DNA of 64,000 nt from assembly GCA_019358835.1 (NCBI GenBank), contig JAHHIH010000007.1:161673-225672 (forward strand), written 5' to 3'. Numbering within the stretch: position 1 is the first letter of the stretch; each line of letters opens with the position of its first letter. Below are positions 54,779 through 62,686 of the stretch, piece by piece. The position numbers and the translations under genes were made by a program. Below the pieces are notes generated by a model. It made no database searches. It worked only from the letters and a program-made list of their open reading frames with translations, and had not been told where the DNA came from. Source of the DNA: Tildeniella torsiva UHER 1998/13D. GTDB taxonomy: Bacteria; Cyanobacteriota; Cyanobacteriia; Phormidesmidales; Phormidesmidaceae.

Positions 54779-55174
54779 GTGGGACATGAACCTTTGGCTA
54801 TACCCTTACATCTGCCTATGCATCAGCATTCTTGGGGACAGCTGGGTATGCTGAAATTAGGTCAATCGAGAGCCTCAATGCTGCCAAAGGTTTTGCCCGA
54901 AAGTCGAGTTCAGGTCTTTAAGTTTTGGTTTAACGGCGCCCTGCAGGACGGCACCCATTTTTACAACGAACTCTACTATCGCGCCTTAACCGTTGAAGCC
55001 GACAAGCGTACCCGGCTGTATCATCTAGCCTGCAAATTTTCTGAGCAGCAAGCTGGGGCGCTGGTGTCCATCGCCGAGGATCAGTGCAGCCTGTGGATTA
55101 GCTTGCGTAGCCAGATGATGGCAGCTCAGTTGCTCCAGCAGCGAGTAGCTGGCCTACCTCGTCCCCAGCTCTAG
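54779..55174 (+). CDS. Hypothetical cyanobacterial protein
   Basis: A protein of up to 131 residues. The core VQVFKFWFNGALQDGTHFYNELYYRAL and the ending CSLWISLRSQMMAAQL look conserved, but I recognise no characterised family. The start may be the GTG at 54779 or a later ATG at 54851 (MLKLGQSRASML). It is adjacent to the receiver-like gene with 2-bp spacing, so the two are probably co-expressed. Confidence 0.55.
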   Translation: MGHEPLAIPLHLPMHQHSWGQLGMLKLGQSRASMLPKVLPESRVQVFKFWFNGALQDGTHFYNELYYRALTVEADKRTRLYHLACKFSEQQAGALVSIAEDQCSLWISLRSQMMAAQLLQQRVAGLPRPQL

Positions 55175-55189
55175 GGGGTGCTGGCCAAT

Positions 55190-56365
55190 CTATTGCAGAC
55201 CTGTCTTAGACCAGGCCAGCACGCCTTGATCGATAACCCCGTTGACGGTGAACGTATCAGCATCAAACAGGGTTATGTTGGCCTGGTGACCCGCCGATAA
55301 CATCCCCAAACAATTATCAATTCTCAGGGCTCGGGCTGGGTACAGGGTGGCCATATGCAGGGCCTCTTCCAGGGAAATGCCCACGTGCCGCACGCAGTTT
55401 TCTACGGCTGCCATTAACGTGATTGCCGCCCCCCCGAGGGTGCCATCAGCCGAGACGCATTTACCGTCTCGATAAAACACCTCCTGGCCGCCGATAACAA
55501 AAGACTCTAGCGCTGTACCTACCGGAGGGGTGGCGTCGGTAACAAGCACCAGATGGTCTTGCTTAACTCGGTGCGCCAGGCTGACAGACCCGTAGTGGAC
55601 ATGGTGCCCATCGACAATCACCCCTGCGTAGATATGTGCTTGGCTAAACGCGGCCCCGACTAGCCCTGGGCTGCGCCCCTGCCAGGCAGACATGGCGTTG
55701 AACAAGTGTGTGACCATGCTGACCCCGGCCTCAAAGCCGACCAATGCCTCTTCAAAGCTAGCCTCGGAGTGCCCGGCAGACACCAAAATGCCTGCTTCAG
55801 CTAGCTGCCGAATGTATTCTGGCCTGACAACTTCAGGGGCTAGGGTAACCAGCTTGACCACTTCTGGCCCGGCTTGGGCAATGCGGGTAATCATAGCCAT
55901 GTCGGCAGAGCGAATTGAAGCGCGATCGTGAATTCCACCCCGTTCAGGGTTGAGATAGGGGCCTTCTAAATGAAGCCCTAGCACCCGATAGGGCTGCTGG
56001 CGGCGATACTCGGCCATTAGGGCCATGGCGTTTTCCATAGCCTGGTCGGTAGTAGTAATCAGGGTGGGCAAAAAACTCGTAGTGCCGCTTTGGAGATTAG
56101 TGCGGTGCATAATGTCGAGGGTGTCGGCGGTAATAGCGTCGTTAAACATGACGCCGCCGCAGCCATTGAGCTGTAAATCGATAAAGCCAGGGGCGGCAGT
56201 CCAGCCTTGACCATCGAGTCGAGGTAAATCTGAGGGCAACTGGGCTTCAGGGACGAGATCTAAAATCCGAGTTCCTTCTACAACCAGGGCGTGGTCTTGC
56301 AGCACTCTCCAACCGGTGTAGAGAGTACAGTGGGTGAGGGCATAGCGAGGCTGGCTGGCTGCCAT
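55190..56365 (-). CDS. nagA: N-acetylglucosamine-6-phosphate deacetylase
   Basis: A 391-residue amidohydrolase removing acetate from GlcNAc-6-phosphate in amino-sugar recycling. Signatures visible are FIDLQLNGCGG, HLEGPYLNPERGGIHD, SAGHSEASFEEAL, HLFNAMSAW, VDGHHVH and LVTDATPP. The start at 56365 (MAASQPRYALTHC) is preferred to the frame opening at 56416. It is divergent from the VOC gene, whose start is about 50 bp away. Confidence 0.94.
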   Translation of the reverse strand: MAASQPRYALTHCTLYTGWRVLQDHALVVEGTRILDLVPEAQLPSDLPRLDGQGWTAAPGFIDLQLNGCGGVMFNDAITADTLDIMHRTNLQSGTTSFLPTLITTTDQAMENAMALMAEYRRQQPYRVLGLHLEGPYLNPERGGIHDRASIRSADMAMITRIAQAGPEVVKLVTLAPEVVRPEYIRQLAEAGILVSAGHSEASFEEALVGFEAGVSMVTHLFNAMSAWQGRSPGLVGAAFSQAHIYAGVIVDGHHVHYGSVSLAHRVKQDHLVLVTDATPPVGTALESFVIGGQEVFYRDGKCVSADGTLGGAAITLMAAVENCVRHVGISLEEALHMATLYPARALRIDNCLGMLSAGHQANITLFDADTFTVNGVIDQGVLAWSKTGLQ

Positions 56366-56414
56366 GGCTGACCCCAGCCTATCGGTGCTAGGCCCAAACG
56401 TAAACCTAGAGGAC

Positions 56415-56846
56415 ATGGCGATGCTTCGTCCCTTTCATGTGGCGTTTCCAGTGTACGACCTGATCAGTACACGTCACTTCTATGAGACCGTGCTGGGCTG
56501 CTCGGTGGGGCGCACTGCCCCAACCTGGATTGACTTTAATTTCTTCGGCCATCAGATCACGGCCCATCGGACTGAACCCAAATCCGCCGTGTCTACTAAT
56601 GCCGTAGATGGTCACAACGTGCCCGTCAGCCACTGGGGCGTGATTCTCACCCCGGCTGAATGGCATACCTTGGCCGATCGCCTGCGCCAAGCCCAAGTGG
56701 AGTTTCTAATTGAGCCTTACCAGCGATTTGCGGGCGAGGTGGGGGAGCAGTTTACGCTATTTATTACCGACCCCAGCGGCAATGCTCTGGAGTTTAAGGC
56801 TTTTGCCCATGATGACAGCATTTTTGCCCCAGGGGAGTCACCCTAG
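56415..56846 (+). CDS. VOC (glyoxalase/bleomycin-resistance fold) family protein
   Basis: A 143-residue vicinal-oxygen-chelate protein. The N-terminal FHVAFPVYDLISTRHFYETV and the central SHWGVILTPAEWHTLADRL modules form the paired beta-alpha-beta-beta-beta units, and ITDPSGNALEFKAF ends with the metal-ligand Glu. Enzymes of this fold include dioxygenases and isomerases; the substrate is unknown. The Met at 56415 has AGAGGA upstream. Confidence 0.82.
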   Translation: MAMLRPFHVAFPVYDLISTRHFYETVLGCSVGRTAPTWIDFNFFGHQITAHRTEPKSAVSTNAVDGHNVPVSHWGVILTPAEWHTLADRLRQAQVEFLIEPYQRFAGEVGEQFTLFITDPSGNALEFKAFAHDDSIFAPGESP

Positions 56847-56882
56847 AACTGTCGGCATGTCAGCTAGCCAGTGCGTAATGGT

Positions 56883-57293
56883 CTAACGCTCCCAGGGTTG
56901 ACCTCGGTAGATGCCCTCAATTTTTTCGTCTGGCTGCGGTGGGAGATTCTCTGGCTGACTAGGGCGGTATCGAATGCCTCGGTAGATCAGCTCTTTGTCA
57001 TCAGAGTCCTGGTTTTCGGAGGCGGCGATCGCAGAGTTGTTTGGCAGACCCACGGCTACCTGACTAGGGCTGGGCAAACCCGAACTATTCTGGGCATTGA
57101 GGTTGGTGGGTTCTAAGGAACTGCCGACCTGGGTGACTGACTCACAGGCCCAAATCTGACGCTGCAACCCGTAGAGGGCGGCCAAGAGACCGATCAGCAG
57201 CAGCTGCCATGGGGCCTCTACTAACCCTACGACCACTAGCGCGATCGCCGAGACTATACCGACTGCGGTTGCCAATAGCGTAATAAAGGTCAT
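56883..57293 (-). CDS. DUF4278 domain membrane protein
   Basis: A 136-residue protein with two hydrophobic N-terminal segments (about 2-25 and 28-44), a disordered middle, and a C-terminal DUF4278-like signature (LIYRGIRYRP ... GIYRGQPW). The role is unknown. Such proteins are common in cyanobacteria. It converges with the VOC gene and lies at the left side of the proposed island junction. Confidence 0.75.
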   Translation of the reverse strand: MTFITLLATAVGIVSAIALVVVGLVEAPWQLLLIGLLAALYGLQRQIWACESVTQVGSSLEPTNLNAQNSSGLPSPSQVAVGLPNNSAIAASENQDSDDKELIYRGIRYRPSQPENLPPQPDEKIEGIYRGQPWER

Positions 57294-57393
57294 AGATTCC
57301 CCTTAGTTAGAGGTTGAACCCGTTAGATGATCTTTACAGTACTGGAAGTGATTGAGCTTGTCACCTGACCTGAGGTTAAGTCTGAATCTGGCT

Positions 57394-57443
57394 CAATAAC
57401 GAAAAAGCCCCGCAACTTCCGTTACGAGGCTTTTCCGTTATTG
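57394..57443. terminator. Bidirectional hairpin terminator at the island edge
   Basis: The 16-bp arms CAATAACGAAAAAGCC (57394-57409) and GGCTTTTCCGTTATTG (57428-57443) are complementary except at one position. On the minus strand it follows the tRNA-like 3' end at 57451-57480, the normal order of tRNA and terminator. Confidence 0.8.
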
Positions 57444-57450
57444 AAAACTA

Positions 57451-57480
57451 TACCCCCAGGGGATTCGAAACCGCTGACCC
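57451..57480 (-). other. tRNA-like 3'-end remnant / putative attachment site
   Basis: On the minus strand GGTCAGCGGTTTCGAATCCC continues into CTGGGGGTA, which has the T-loop sequence TTCGAAT and a 3' acceptor-like end, then a terminator. The 5' T-stem half and the rest of a cloverleaf are absent, so it is not a working tRNA gene. A tRNA 3' remnant beside foreign-looking DNA is typical of an att site. Nearby are 8-bp direct repeats GCCTAAAT at 57534-57541 and 57546-57553. The amino-acid identity cannot be told. Confidence 0.4.
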
Positions 57481-57613
57481 TTGCTCTGTAAGCCTTGACT
57501 TATAAGGCTTTTGGGTTGGTTGGTTGCAAGTGTGCCTAAATAGTAGCCTAAATCGAGGGCTTGATACCCCTATAGATAGGGCAGAATTCGAGTAGGTTTT
57601 TAAGGGCTAATTT

Positions 57614-57913
57614 ATGACTGATGTCACCACCTCTCAAATTCCAAGCACGGTTAACACGGTTGAGAAATTAGCTGCATGGAGCTTAGGAATTCTCTATCAG
57701 CTTCACAAACGAAGGAAATATCAAGAAGCTGACGAAAGCCCCTTAGTGCCTCTAATTACTGCCCAAGATGGTCTAGCTGCTGATGAAAAAGAGAGAGTAA
57801 TCTTTCGGGTTAGCCTCCCAATGCAGGATGAATGGCGCACTATCCCAGGTGATTTTTACTCACTGGTAGAGGACCTTAGCAACGCGCCGATCCCCCCTAG
57901 TTTCCTCTCTTAA
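57614..57913 (+). CDS. Hypothetical protein, island gene 1
   Basis: A 99-residue soluble protein with no recognised family. The N-terminal 35 residues are Thr/Ser-rich, then a basic helical segment (LGILYQLHKRRKYQEADES) and a C-terminal SLPMQDEWRTIPGDFYSLVE. It overlaps the start of the next gene by one base (TAATG), so translation is coupled. It is the first gene after the proposed attachment site. Confidence 0.65.
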   Translation: MTDVTTSQIPSTVNTVEKLAAWSLGILYQLHKRRKYQEADESPLVPLITAQDGLAADEKERVIFRVSLPMQDEWRTIPGDFYSLVEDLSNAPIPPSFLS

Positions 57914-60270
57914 TGCCAATTTCAGCAGTTAATACCACTGTCACCGCTCCAGCTGGAAGTGCCTTTGGGACTAATTCTTTGGGCGCTGCAAGCAGCTTAA
58001 ACAGAGCTTTTTACTCTCAGCCATCAACATTAGCCCAGCCGATTAAAGGCCCGGCTTACAAGGTGCTGACAAATCCATCGCCCATAAATGCCCCGCAATC
58101 GTCAGCCGCAATTGCGGGGCGATCGGCTGCCGTTGCCGGGCAATCAGCGGCCATTGCGGGGCGATCGGCTGCCGTTGCTGGGCAGTCAGCAGCTATCGCC
58201 GGGCGAGGACTGTCCCCGATCAGCCCTACGCCTGTTTCGTCTCCGGTTAATCCTATAGCCGCCCCCGTGGCTACTCCGCCTGCCTTCAAAACCCCCATAC
58301 TCCCTTACGTTCCAGTAGCGCAATTACCACGATCAGTTCTTCCGGCAGGCGCTTACTACCCTAAAGCTCCGCTTGGCTTTTTGGGTAATCAAACCACTAT
58401 TCCCTATGTGCCCCGACCTGCTGGAATTCCCTCTTGGGCTTGGCCCTATCCAGAGCCACCTCTGCCCAACGAAATGCCTAGCGAGGCCATGGAGCCGGGG
58501 CCAGTGATTACCCCCGGTGTTCCGCCACCCTTCACAGGTGGGCAGAGCCCAAATATTTTTTACAACCTAAGGGCAACGGTTACACAGGCCGATAATGGAT
58601 GCGAAACGTTGACCAGCCCGGTTGAATTAAATGGGGTCAGGGGGCCGATAGGCATTAGTTCCCGTCACAACACAGCATTCAGTGCCCCTCAAGGAGGGCT
58701 GTGCCCTGGCTTCAGCGTCAACGAATTTTTCTACACAAGTCAGGGCGTCTCATCTGGATTAGCTGGGTCGGGTCGAGGCGTAAAGGTTTCGGGCATTTCC
58801 ATCACTCGATCCGATGGGCAGCCTGACACCGGTGGCAATCCACCAGGAGAAGTCGAGCCTGTGCGGGCTCCCAACCCGGCACGGAGACACAATGTAGATC
58901 CCCGCCCTCTACCGCCCTACGAGCCTCAGCCTCTAAGAACAGAACCTCAACCAGAACCACAGGTAGATTTACCCTGGCCGCAGACCCCCACGCCTAAAAG
59001 AACTACGCCTCTAGAACCGATTAATCCCACGGCACCAGCAGAAGTGCCGGGGTTTAACCCCCAACCCCCGATTGAGCCAAGCCCACCAGAGCAGCCCACA
59101 CGAACCCCATCTGACCCGCCGACGTTTGAGCCAGGCGCGCCGTCTACGCCGCCTCAGTTCCCTATCGTTATCCCAATCGTTATTCCTACACAGCCGGTCA
59201 ACCCCACGCCAGGGACAGACCCCAGCACCAGGCCCAGCAGCCCGTTTTTACCAGCCATAAACCCAAACACCGGAACAAAGGTTCTGCCAGGCCCGATCGA
59301 GGTGCCATCCGGCGGCATTCAACCGGTCATCACCCCCAGTGGGCCTCAGGTGGGAACTACCCCTTCGGAAAATCCCAACGTTCAGACGACTACCCCCCCG
59401 GTAGTCAACGCGCCGACTATTCCAGGCGGCTGCTGCCCTGACCTCTGGGGCGAAAAGAACAACATGGAATTGCAGCGGCTCAAGCGCTCGGTGGGCACCG
59501 ACAACATGCCCGTTTCTGTGCCCGACCAAATCGCTAAAGACAACCCAGCCCAAATGATGATCGGCTCGCTGGCAGAGCTACACCTCTGGCAAGTGCAGCA
59601 GCTCGACGGCGTGCTGGGCAAATGGCCCGTTGGCATCCCCATCCCCACTCCGGCAGGCACTACCACCGTAGGCATGCCCAACATGGCCGAGGCCGTAGCC
59701 GAAATGGTGGGCATGCTGGTGAGCCAGCAGGTCACCGCCGCCCAAATCCTCAACACCAGCAGCCGGGCCATGGTGCAGGCAGGGAGTGCGACCCAGCAAG
59801 CCCACCTGGCCCACCTCACCGCCAAGGCAAACGCCGACTTCCTGGGCTATGAGAACCGCCCCAGCGCCGTCGAAATGCCGCTGACCTACACCCCCGGCAA
59901 AGACCTCTCAGACGGCCTGCTGAACGAAAGCAGAGCCCAAATAAAAGGCTTTGAGAACACCGATAACACCGACATCAAAGCCATCCTTGCCGAGCTGCTA
60001 CAGGCCGCCGCCATTATTCGCGCCGTCTACTGGCGAAAACTTGACGCCAGGGGCGACATCAAAACCCAACTTCGCCAGAACATTCGTGGGCAGGGCGATT
60101 TCATTGATAAAGCCGCCACCGGCGACGGCAACGATAGCGATTGGGAAGAATACCTGAGGCAAGTGGCCGAAGGGTTCAGGGGCGTCACCGGCGACGCCAA
60201 CCCCTACAACCGCCCCCCCGAAGAGGGGCCGCAAATCAAAGATCGCAGCCCTGGGGAGGGCAAGAAATAA
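57913..60270 (+). CDS. Large repeat- and proline-rich protein, island gene 2
   Basis: A 785-residue protein in three parts. The N-terminal region (1-63) is followed by five heptad units SAAIAGR/SAAVAGQ (64-98). A long Pro-rich segment (about 99-515) has a short folded block with few prolines (about 215-305). A C-terminal globular part (about 515-785) starts GGCCPDLWGEKNN and is helix-rich, with a Gln/Ala segment. No signal peptide is visible. Proline-rich spacers suggest an extended structural or surface protein, such as a phage or appendage fibre, but this is inference. It is followed by gene 3 with a one-base overlap (TAATG). Confidence 0.7.
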   Translation: MPISAVNTTVTAPAGSAFGTNSLGAASSLNRAFYSQPSTLAQPIKGPAYKVLTNPSPINAPQSSAAIAGRSAAVAGQSAAIAGRSAAVAGQSAAIAGRGLSPISPTPVSSPVNPIAAPVATPPAFKTPILPYVPVAQLPRSVLPAGAYYPKAPLGFLGNQTTIPYVPRPAGIPSWAWPYPEPPLPNEMPSEAMEPGPVITPGVPPPFTGGQSPNIFYNLRATVTQADNGCETLTSPVELNGVRGPIGISSRHNTAFSAPQGGLCPGFSVNEFFYTSQGVSSGLAGSGRGVKVSGISITRSDGQPDTGGNPPGEVEPVRAPNPARRHNVDPRPLPPYEPQPLRTEPQPEPQVDLPWPQTPTPKRTTPLEPINPTAPAEVPGFNPQPPIEPSPPEQPTRTPSDPPTFEPGAPSTPPQFPIVIPIVIPTQPVNPTPGTDPSTRPSSPFLPAINPNTGTKVLPGPIEVPSGGIQPVITPSGPQVGTTPSENPNVQTTTPPVVNAPTIPGGCCPDLWGEKNNMELQRLKRSVGTDNMPVSVPDQIAKDNPAQMMIGSLAELHLWQVQQLDGVLGKWPVGIPIPTPAGTTTVGMPNMAEAVAEMVGMLVSQQVTAAQILNTSSRAMVQAGSATQQAHLAHLTAKANADFLGYENRPSAVEMPLTYTPGKDLSDGLLNESRAQIKGFENTDNTDIKAILAELLQAAAIIRAVYWRKLDARGDIKTQLRQNIRGQGDFIDKAATGDGNDSDWEEYLRQVAEGFRGVTGDANPYNRPPEEGPQIKDRSPGEGKK
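58102..58206 (+). repeat. Five 21-bp tandem units encoding SAA(I/V)AG(R/Q)
   Basis: Five consecutive 21-bp units starting TCAGCCGCA encode SAAIAGR, SAAVAGQ, SAAIAGR, SAAVAGQ and SAAIAGR. The units alternate in pairs, giving a higher-order 42-bp period. They lie within the large island protein (residues 64-98). Confidence 0.9.
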
Positions 60271-61847
60271 TGGGTTTCACACTCACCACAGGGCAGCTCT
60301 ACAGCCGTGCTACCCGATTACAGGTTGGCGCTCGCAGTGGGGCCAAAGGGTTTCTAGAGAAGATATTTCAGGCCGGGAAGCAGATCGCCAACTACTTCAC
60401 CTGGGGCAACCTGCGGGGCTTTTTGATTGGGGCAGCTCTGGCCCAAATCCCCACGCTGGTTTTCAGTCTCAGCAACCTCTGGTCAATGTTCACCAGCGCG
60501 GCGATCGAGCTGTATTACTTCGACTGGAACATCCCGGACGATCGCATTGACCAGCAGGCTAAAGCTCGATGGAGCGCCTACGGCGGCATCCTGGGGGGCA
60601 CCGCTGGCAACGCCCTGGGGTTCTTCGCCTGCGGCATCGTGCCCGCCACGTCGCTGTTTGCCTTTGACGAGCGCCTGGCCAGCTATGTGCTGCGGGAAGT
60701 GAGCGAAGAAGCCTTTGAAGAGCTGACCTTTGAGATTGCGTACGTTATTCGGATGTCACTGCGCAACCTCGCCCGCCAAACCGCTGGCTGGATGTACAAA
60801 GGTGCTCGCCGCTGGCTCAAAGACCCTCAGAACCCCATCGGTGGGCTGCTGTTTGGGGGCAGGGCCGATGAAGTGAGAGAAAAATGGGGCGCGTCTAACT
60901 CCGAGAGCTGGTCATTTGCCCAGGCCGTAGAGGAGCGGGTCGAAAAGATTCCCTCCACCTTCTGGCAAAACTTCACCGAAGAGCTGATCGAAGAGGCGAT
61001 CGACGCCTGTATAGAGGCTGGTTACGTGGTGGCTAACTCGATCGAGGGCTACTACGCCCAGCAAAAGCTGGCCCAGACCCTCTCTAACGAGCGCCAACGG
61101 GTGGTCGAAGTCACCCCCAACCGACAGAACGACGCTGAAAAGTTTGTTTTAGCCGGGCCAGAAAGCGAAGTGCGCGGGCAGCTCACCACAGTGCTCACCA
61201 CCCATCAAATGATCGAGGATAGGGACGTTGGCCAGGTCATTGGGCAACCCTTAGACGATTACATCAGGGCCAAGCCTCTCGACGGCTTGAGACTGCAATT
61301 TAAGCTCTACAGCCTCAAGGCTCCGCCCTATTCCCGCCGTGGGTCACAACGCCTGGTAGAAGTCGTCGTGACCATTTCCGATGTCTCTCGAGCACTTCTT
61401 GACTGGGATCGACTGCGCCAGGTTTGCGGCGGCCCCAATGGCTATCTATGGGGCCGTTTTCTGGCCAAGGCCAAACTCGACAACGGCGGCACCCTAAAAG
61501 TCTACGGCGGCACCCCCGACGAGGCCGAGGACAGACTCAGGGCCTTCCTGACCTTGAGTACGGCAGAAATTAAAACCCTCTCTGTCACTGAGGAGAAAAG
61601 GGCAGCTGAACGCCTCACTAATCCAAAGCTCGCTAAAGATATCACTCGGGTCTATCCGGGCCACGTCAGCATCATTAACCGCCAGCGAACGCTTTATCTC
61701 GACCGTGGTAGCCCTAGTACTAACGGAAACTTCCTCGACAAAAGAGCCCGGTTTGACCTGTGGCGATCGGTTCAGCCGCCTGATTTTGAGCAAAATGTCA
61801 CAGAGCTGCTGCGCCGCCTTGACTCAGGAGATACTGCCTCTCCTTAG
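60270..61847 (+). CDS. Membrane-associated hypothetical protein, island gene 3
   Basis: A 525-residue protein starting MGFTLTTGQLYSRATRLQVG. A hydrophobic stretch lies near residues 43-75 (LRGFLIGAALAQIPTLVFSL), with another Gly-rich patch near 108-135. A long soluble C-terminal half contains KPLDGLRLQFKLYSLKAPPY and a TLKVYGGTPDEAEDRLRAFL beta-alpha segment. No nucleotide-binding, protease or integrase motif is visible. The ATG overlaps the previous stop, so coupling is likely. The frame opens further upstream (60141), inside gene 2, but there it is out of frame. Confidence 0.75.
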   Translation: MGFTLTTGQLYSRATRLQVGARSGAKGFLEKIFQAGKQIANYFTWGNLRGFLIGAALAQIPTLVFSLSNLWSMFTSAAIELYYFDWNIPDDRIDQQAKARWSAYGGILGGTAGNALGFFACGIVPATSLFAFDERLASYVLREVSEEAFEELTFEIAYVIRMSLRNLARQTAGWMYKGARRWLKDPQNPIGGLLFGGRADEVREKWGASNSESWSFAQAVEERVEKIPSTFWQNFTEELIEEAIDACIEAGYVVANSIEGYYAQQKLAQTLSNERQRVVEVTPNRQNDAEKFVLAGPESEVRGQLTTVLTTHQMIEDRDVGQVIGQPLDDYIRAKPLDGLRLQFKLYSLKAPPYSRRGSQRLVEVVVTISDVSRALLDWDRLRQVCGGPNGYLWGRFLAKAKLDNGGTLKVYGGTPDEAEDRLRAFLTLSTAEIKTLSVTEEKRAAERLTNPKLAKDITRVYPGHVSIINRQRTLYLDRGSPSTNGNFLDKRARFDLWRSVQPPDFEQNVTELLRRLDSGDTASP

Positions 61848-62013
61848 CCAGTTGGTCTAGAACCCATTCCGAAGACTGCCCCGTTTCGCTCGACAACCGC
61901 CTAACCAAATTCCCATAAGGCCTGTATTCATAGGGGCGACCAAACCGTCCCTTTTTGCGTCTAATGGCGCGTCTTGAGCGTGTACTTAGCTTCGGATAAA
62001 GTAAAAGTTCCAT
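61798..62013 (-). CDS. Small basic protein, possible island regulator
   Basis: A 71-codon minus-strand frame starting MELLLYPKLSTRSRRAIRRK. A very basic N-terminus is followed by YGNLVRRLSSETGQSSEWVL, which reads like a helix-turn-helix or small helical DNA-binding segment. Its 3' end overlaps the last 50 bp of gene 3 on the other strand. It could be a real transcriptional regulator facing the palindrome at 62051-62068, or a chance frame. Evidence is compositional only. Confidence 0.4.
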   Translation of the reverse strand: MELLLYPKLSTRSRRAIRRKKGRFGRPYEYRPYGNLVRRLSSETGQSSEWVLDQLAKERQYLLSQGGAAAL

Positions 62014-62050
62014 AAAGTTATAAATCCTCTTTTGGCCCCTGTGCAATGAC

Positions 62051-62068
62051 GAACATTCATGAATGTTC
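62051..62068. promoter_or_regulatory. Perfect 18-bp palindrome between divergent island genes
   Basis: GAACATTCATGAATGTTC is its own reverse complement. It lies 38 bp before the start of the small basic gene and about 100 bp before the 62167 gene. It resembles the operator of a dimeric repressor. Confidence 0.7.
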
Positions 62069-62109
62069 TACTGTAGTTCCAAGCTCTGATCCCTGCGTAA
62101 ATACCCCTA

Positions 62110-62137
62110 TTGACTATTTTAAGCTCTAGGCTAGACT
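62110..62137 (+). promoter_or_regulatory. Promoter for the 62167 gene
   Basis: TTGACT (62110-62115), a 16-bp spacer and TAGACT (62132-62137) lie 30 bp before the ATG at 62167. Both boxes match sigma-70 consensus reasonably; nothing else in the interval competes. Confidence 0.55.
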
Positions 62138-62166
62138 CCTTGTCATAAGCAGTTTCTAGAGCTTTT

Positions 62167-62670
62167 ATGGCATCTGTTACGCCTGGCACGGGTGGCACTA
62201 TCAAATCGACAACGGCAGAGGGGCAGGCTCACGAAATCTTGAGCTTTATTTCCCTGAAGCAATTGTCTGAGGTGACCAATCCAGGGCAGGTTACAAATGT
62301 GCTGGCCAGTCATGATCAGCAAGCTCTTTTCTTCAGTGGAACTTACCAGTTCTCCGTGTCTCAAGTCATCGACGGGAGCGGGAATTTAACCTTAAGTGTT
62401 AATCCCTATTTGGTGGGGGCTGGATTCCAAGTCGGCACCGGGGGCACTTTCAAAGGCAATAGCCCAGAGAAATATGCCCTAGAGGTTTTGATGTATCTCC
62501 AAAACTTGGAGCGCAACCCCACCCTAAACCCCAGCTCTAGAAACTACGTTACCGGCACGTACAACAGCGACACCGGCCTTTATCAAGGTTCATTTAGTCT
62601 TCCCGTTTTATTCAACCTTGATGCGGGCTCTGGCAACGTGAACTACGGCGCTGACCCCTATTTACTCTAA
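62167..62670 (+). CDS. Internally duplicated hypothetical protein, island gene 4
   Basis: A 167-residue protein made of two related halves (about 8-81 and 90-167). Each half runs GTGGT-[IF]-K, E-x2-A-x-E-[IV]-L, a Leu-rich helix, then a GTY strand, S-F/V beta segment, GSGN and NPYLV/DPYLL. It contains no Cys, signal peptide or transmembrane helix. The predicted alpha-plus-beta duplication suggests a structural subunit. No family is recognised. It has its own promoter and is followed by gene 5 after 16 bp. Confidence 0.75.
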   Translation: MASVTPGTGGTIKSTTAEGQAHEILSFISLKQLSEVTNPGQVTNVLASHDQQALFFSGTYQFSVSQVIDGSGNLTLSVNPYLVGAGFQVGTGGTFKGNSPEKYALEVLMYLQNLERNPTLNPSSRNYVTGTYNSDTGLYQGSFSLPVLFNLDAGSGNVNYGADPYLL

Positions 62671-62686
62671 TCAGGAGACCTAACCC

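Noticed and set aside
57451..57530. Complete tRNA gene at the island edge
   Set aside because: Only the T-loop and 3' tail can be drawn; no acceptor 5' strand, D-arm or consistent T-stem exists, so only a remnant is claimed.
58102..58206. CRISPR-like array
   Set aside because: The 21-bp units are contiguous and coding, with no variable spacers; it is a protein tandem repeat.
60141..60269. Upstream extension of the 525-residue island protein
   Set aside because: It lies inside the coding end of gene 2 in another frame, is Arg/Pro-rich shadow sequence, and the ATG at 60270 overlaps the stop codon in the usual coupled way.
61986..62204. 72-codon minus-strand frame crossing the island promoter region
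   Set aside because: It overlaps the well-supported gene at 62167 and contains the palindrome and promoter, so it is probably a shadow.
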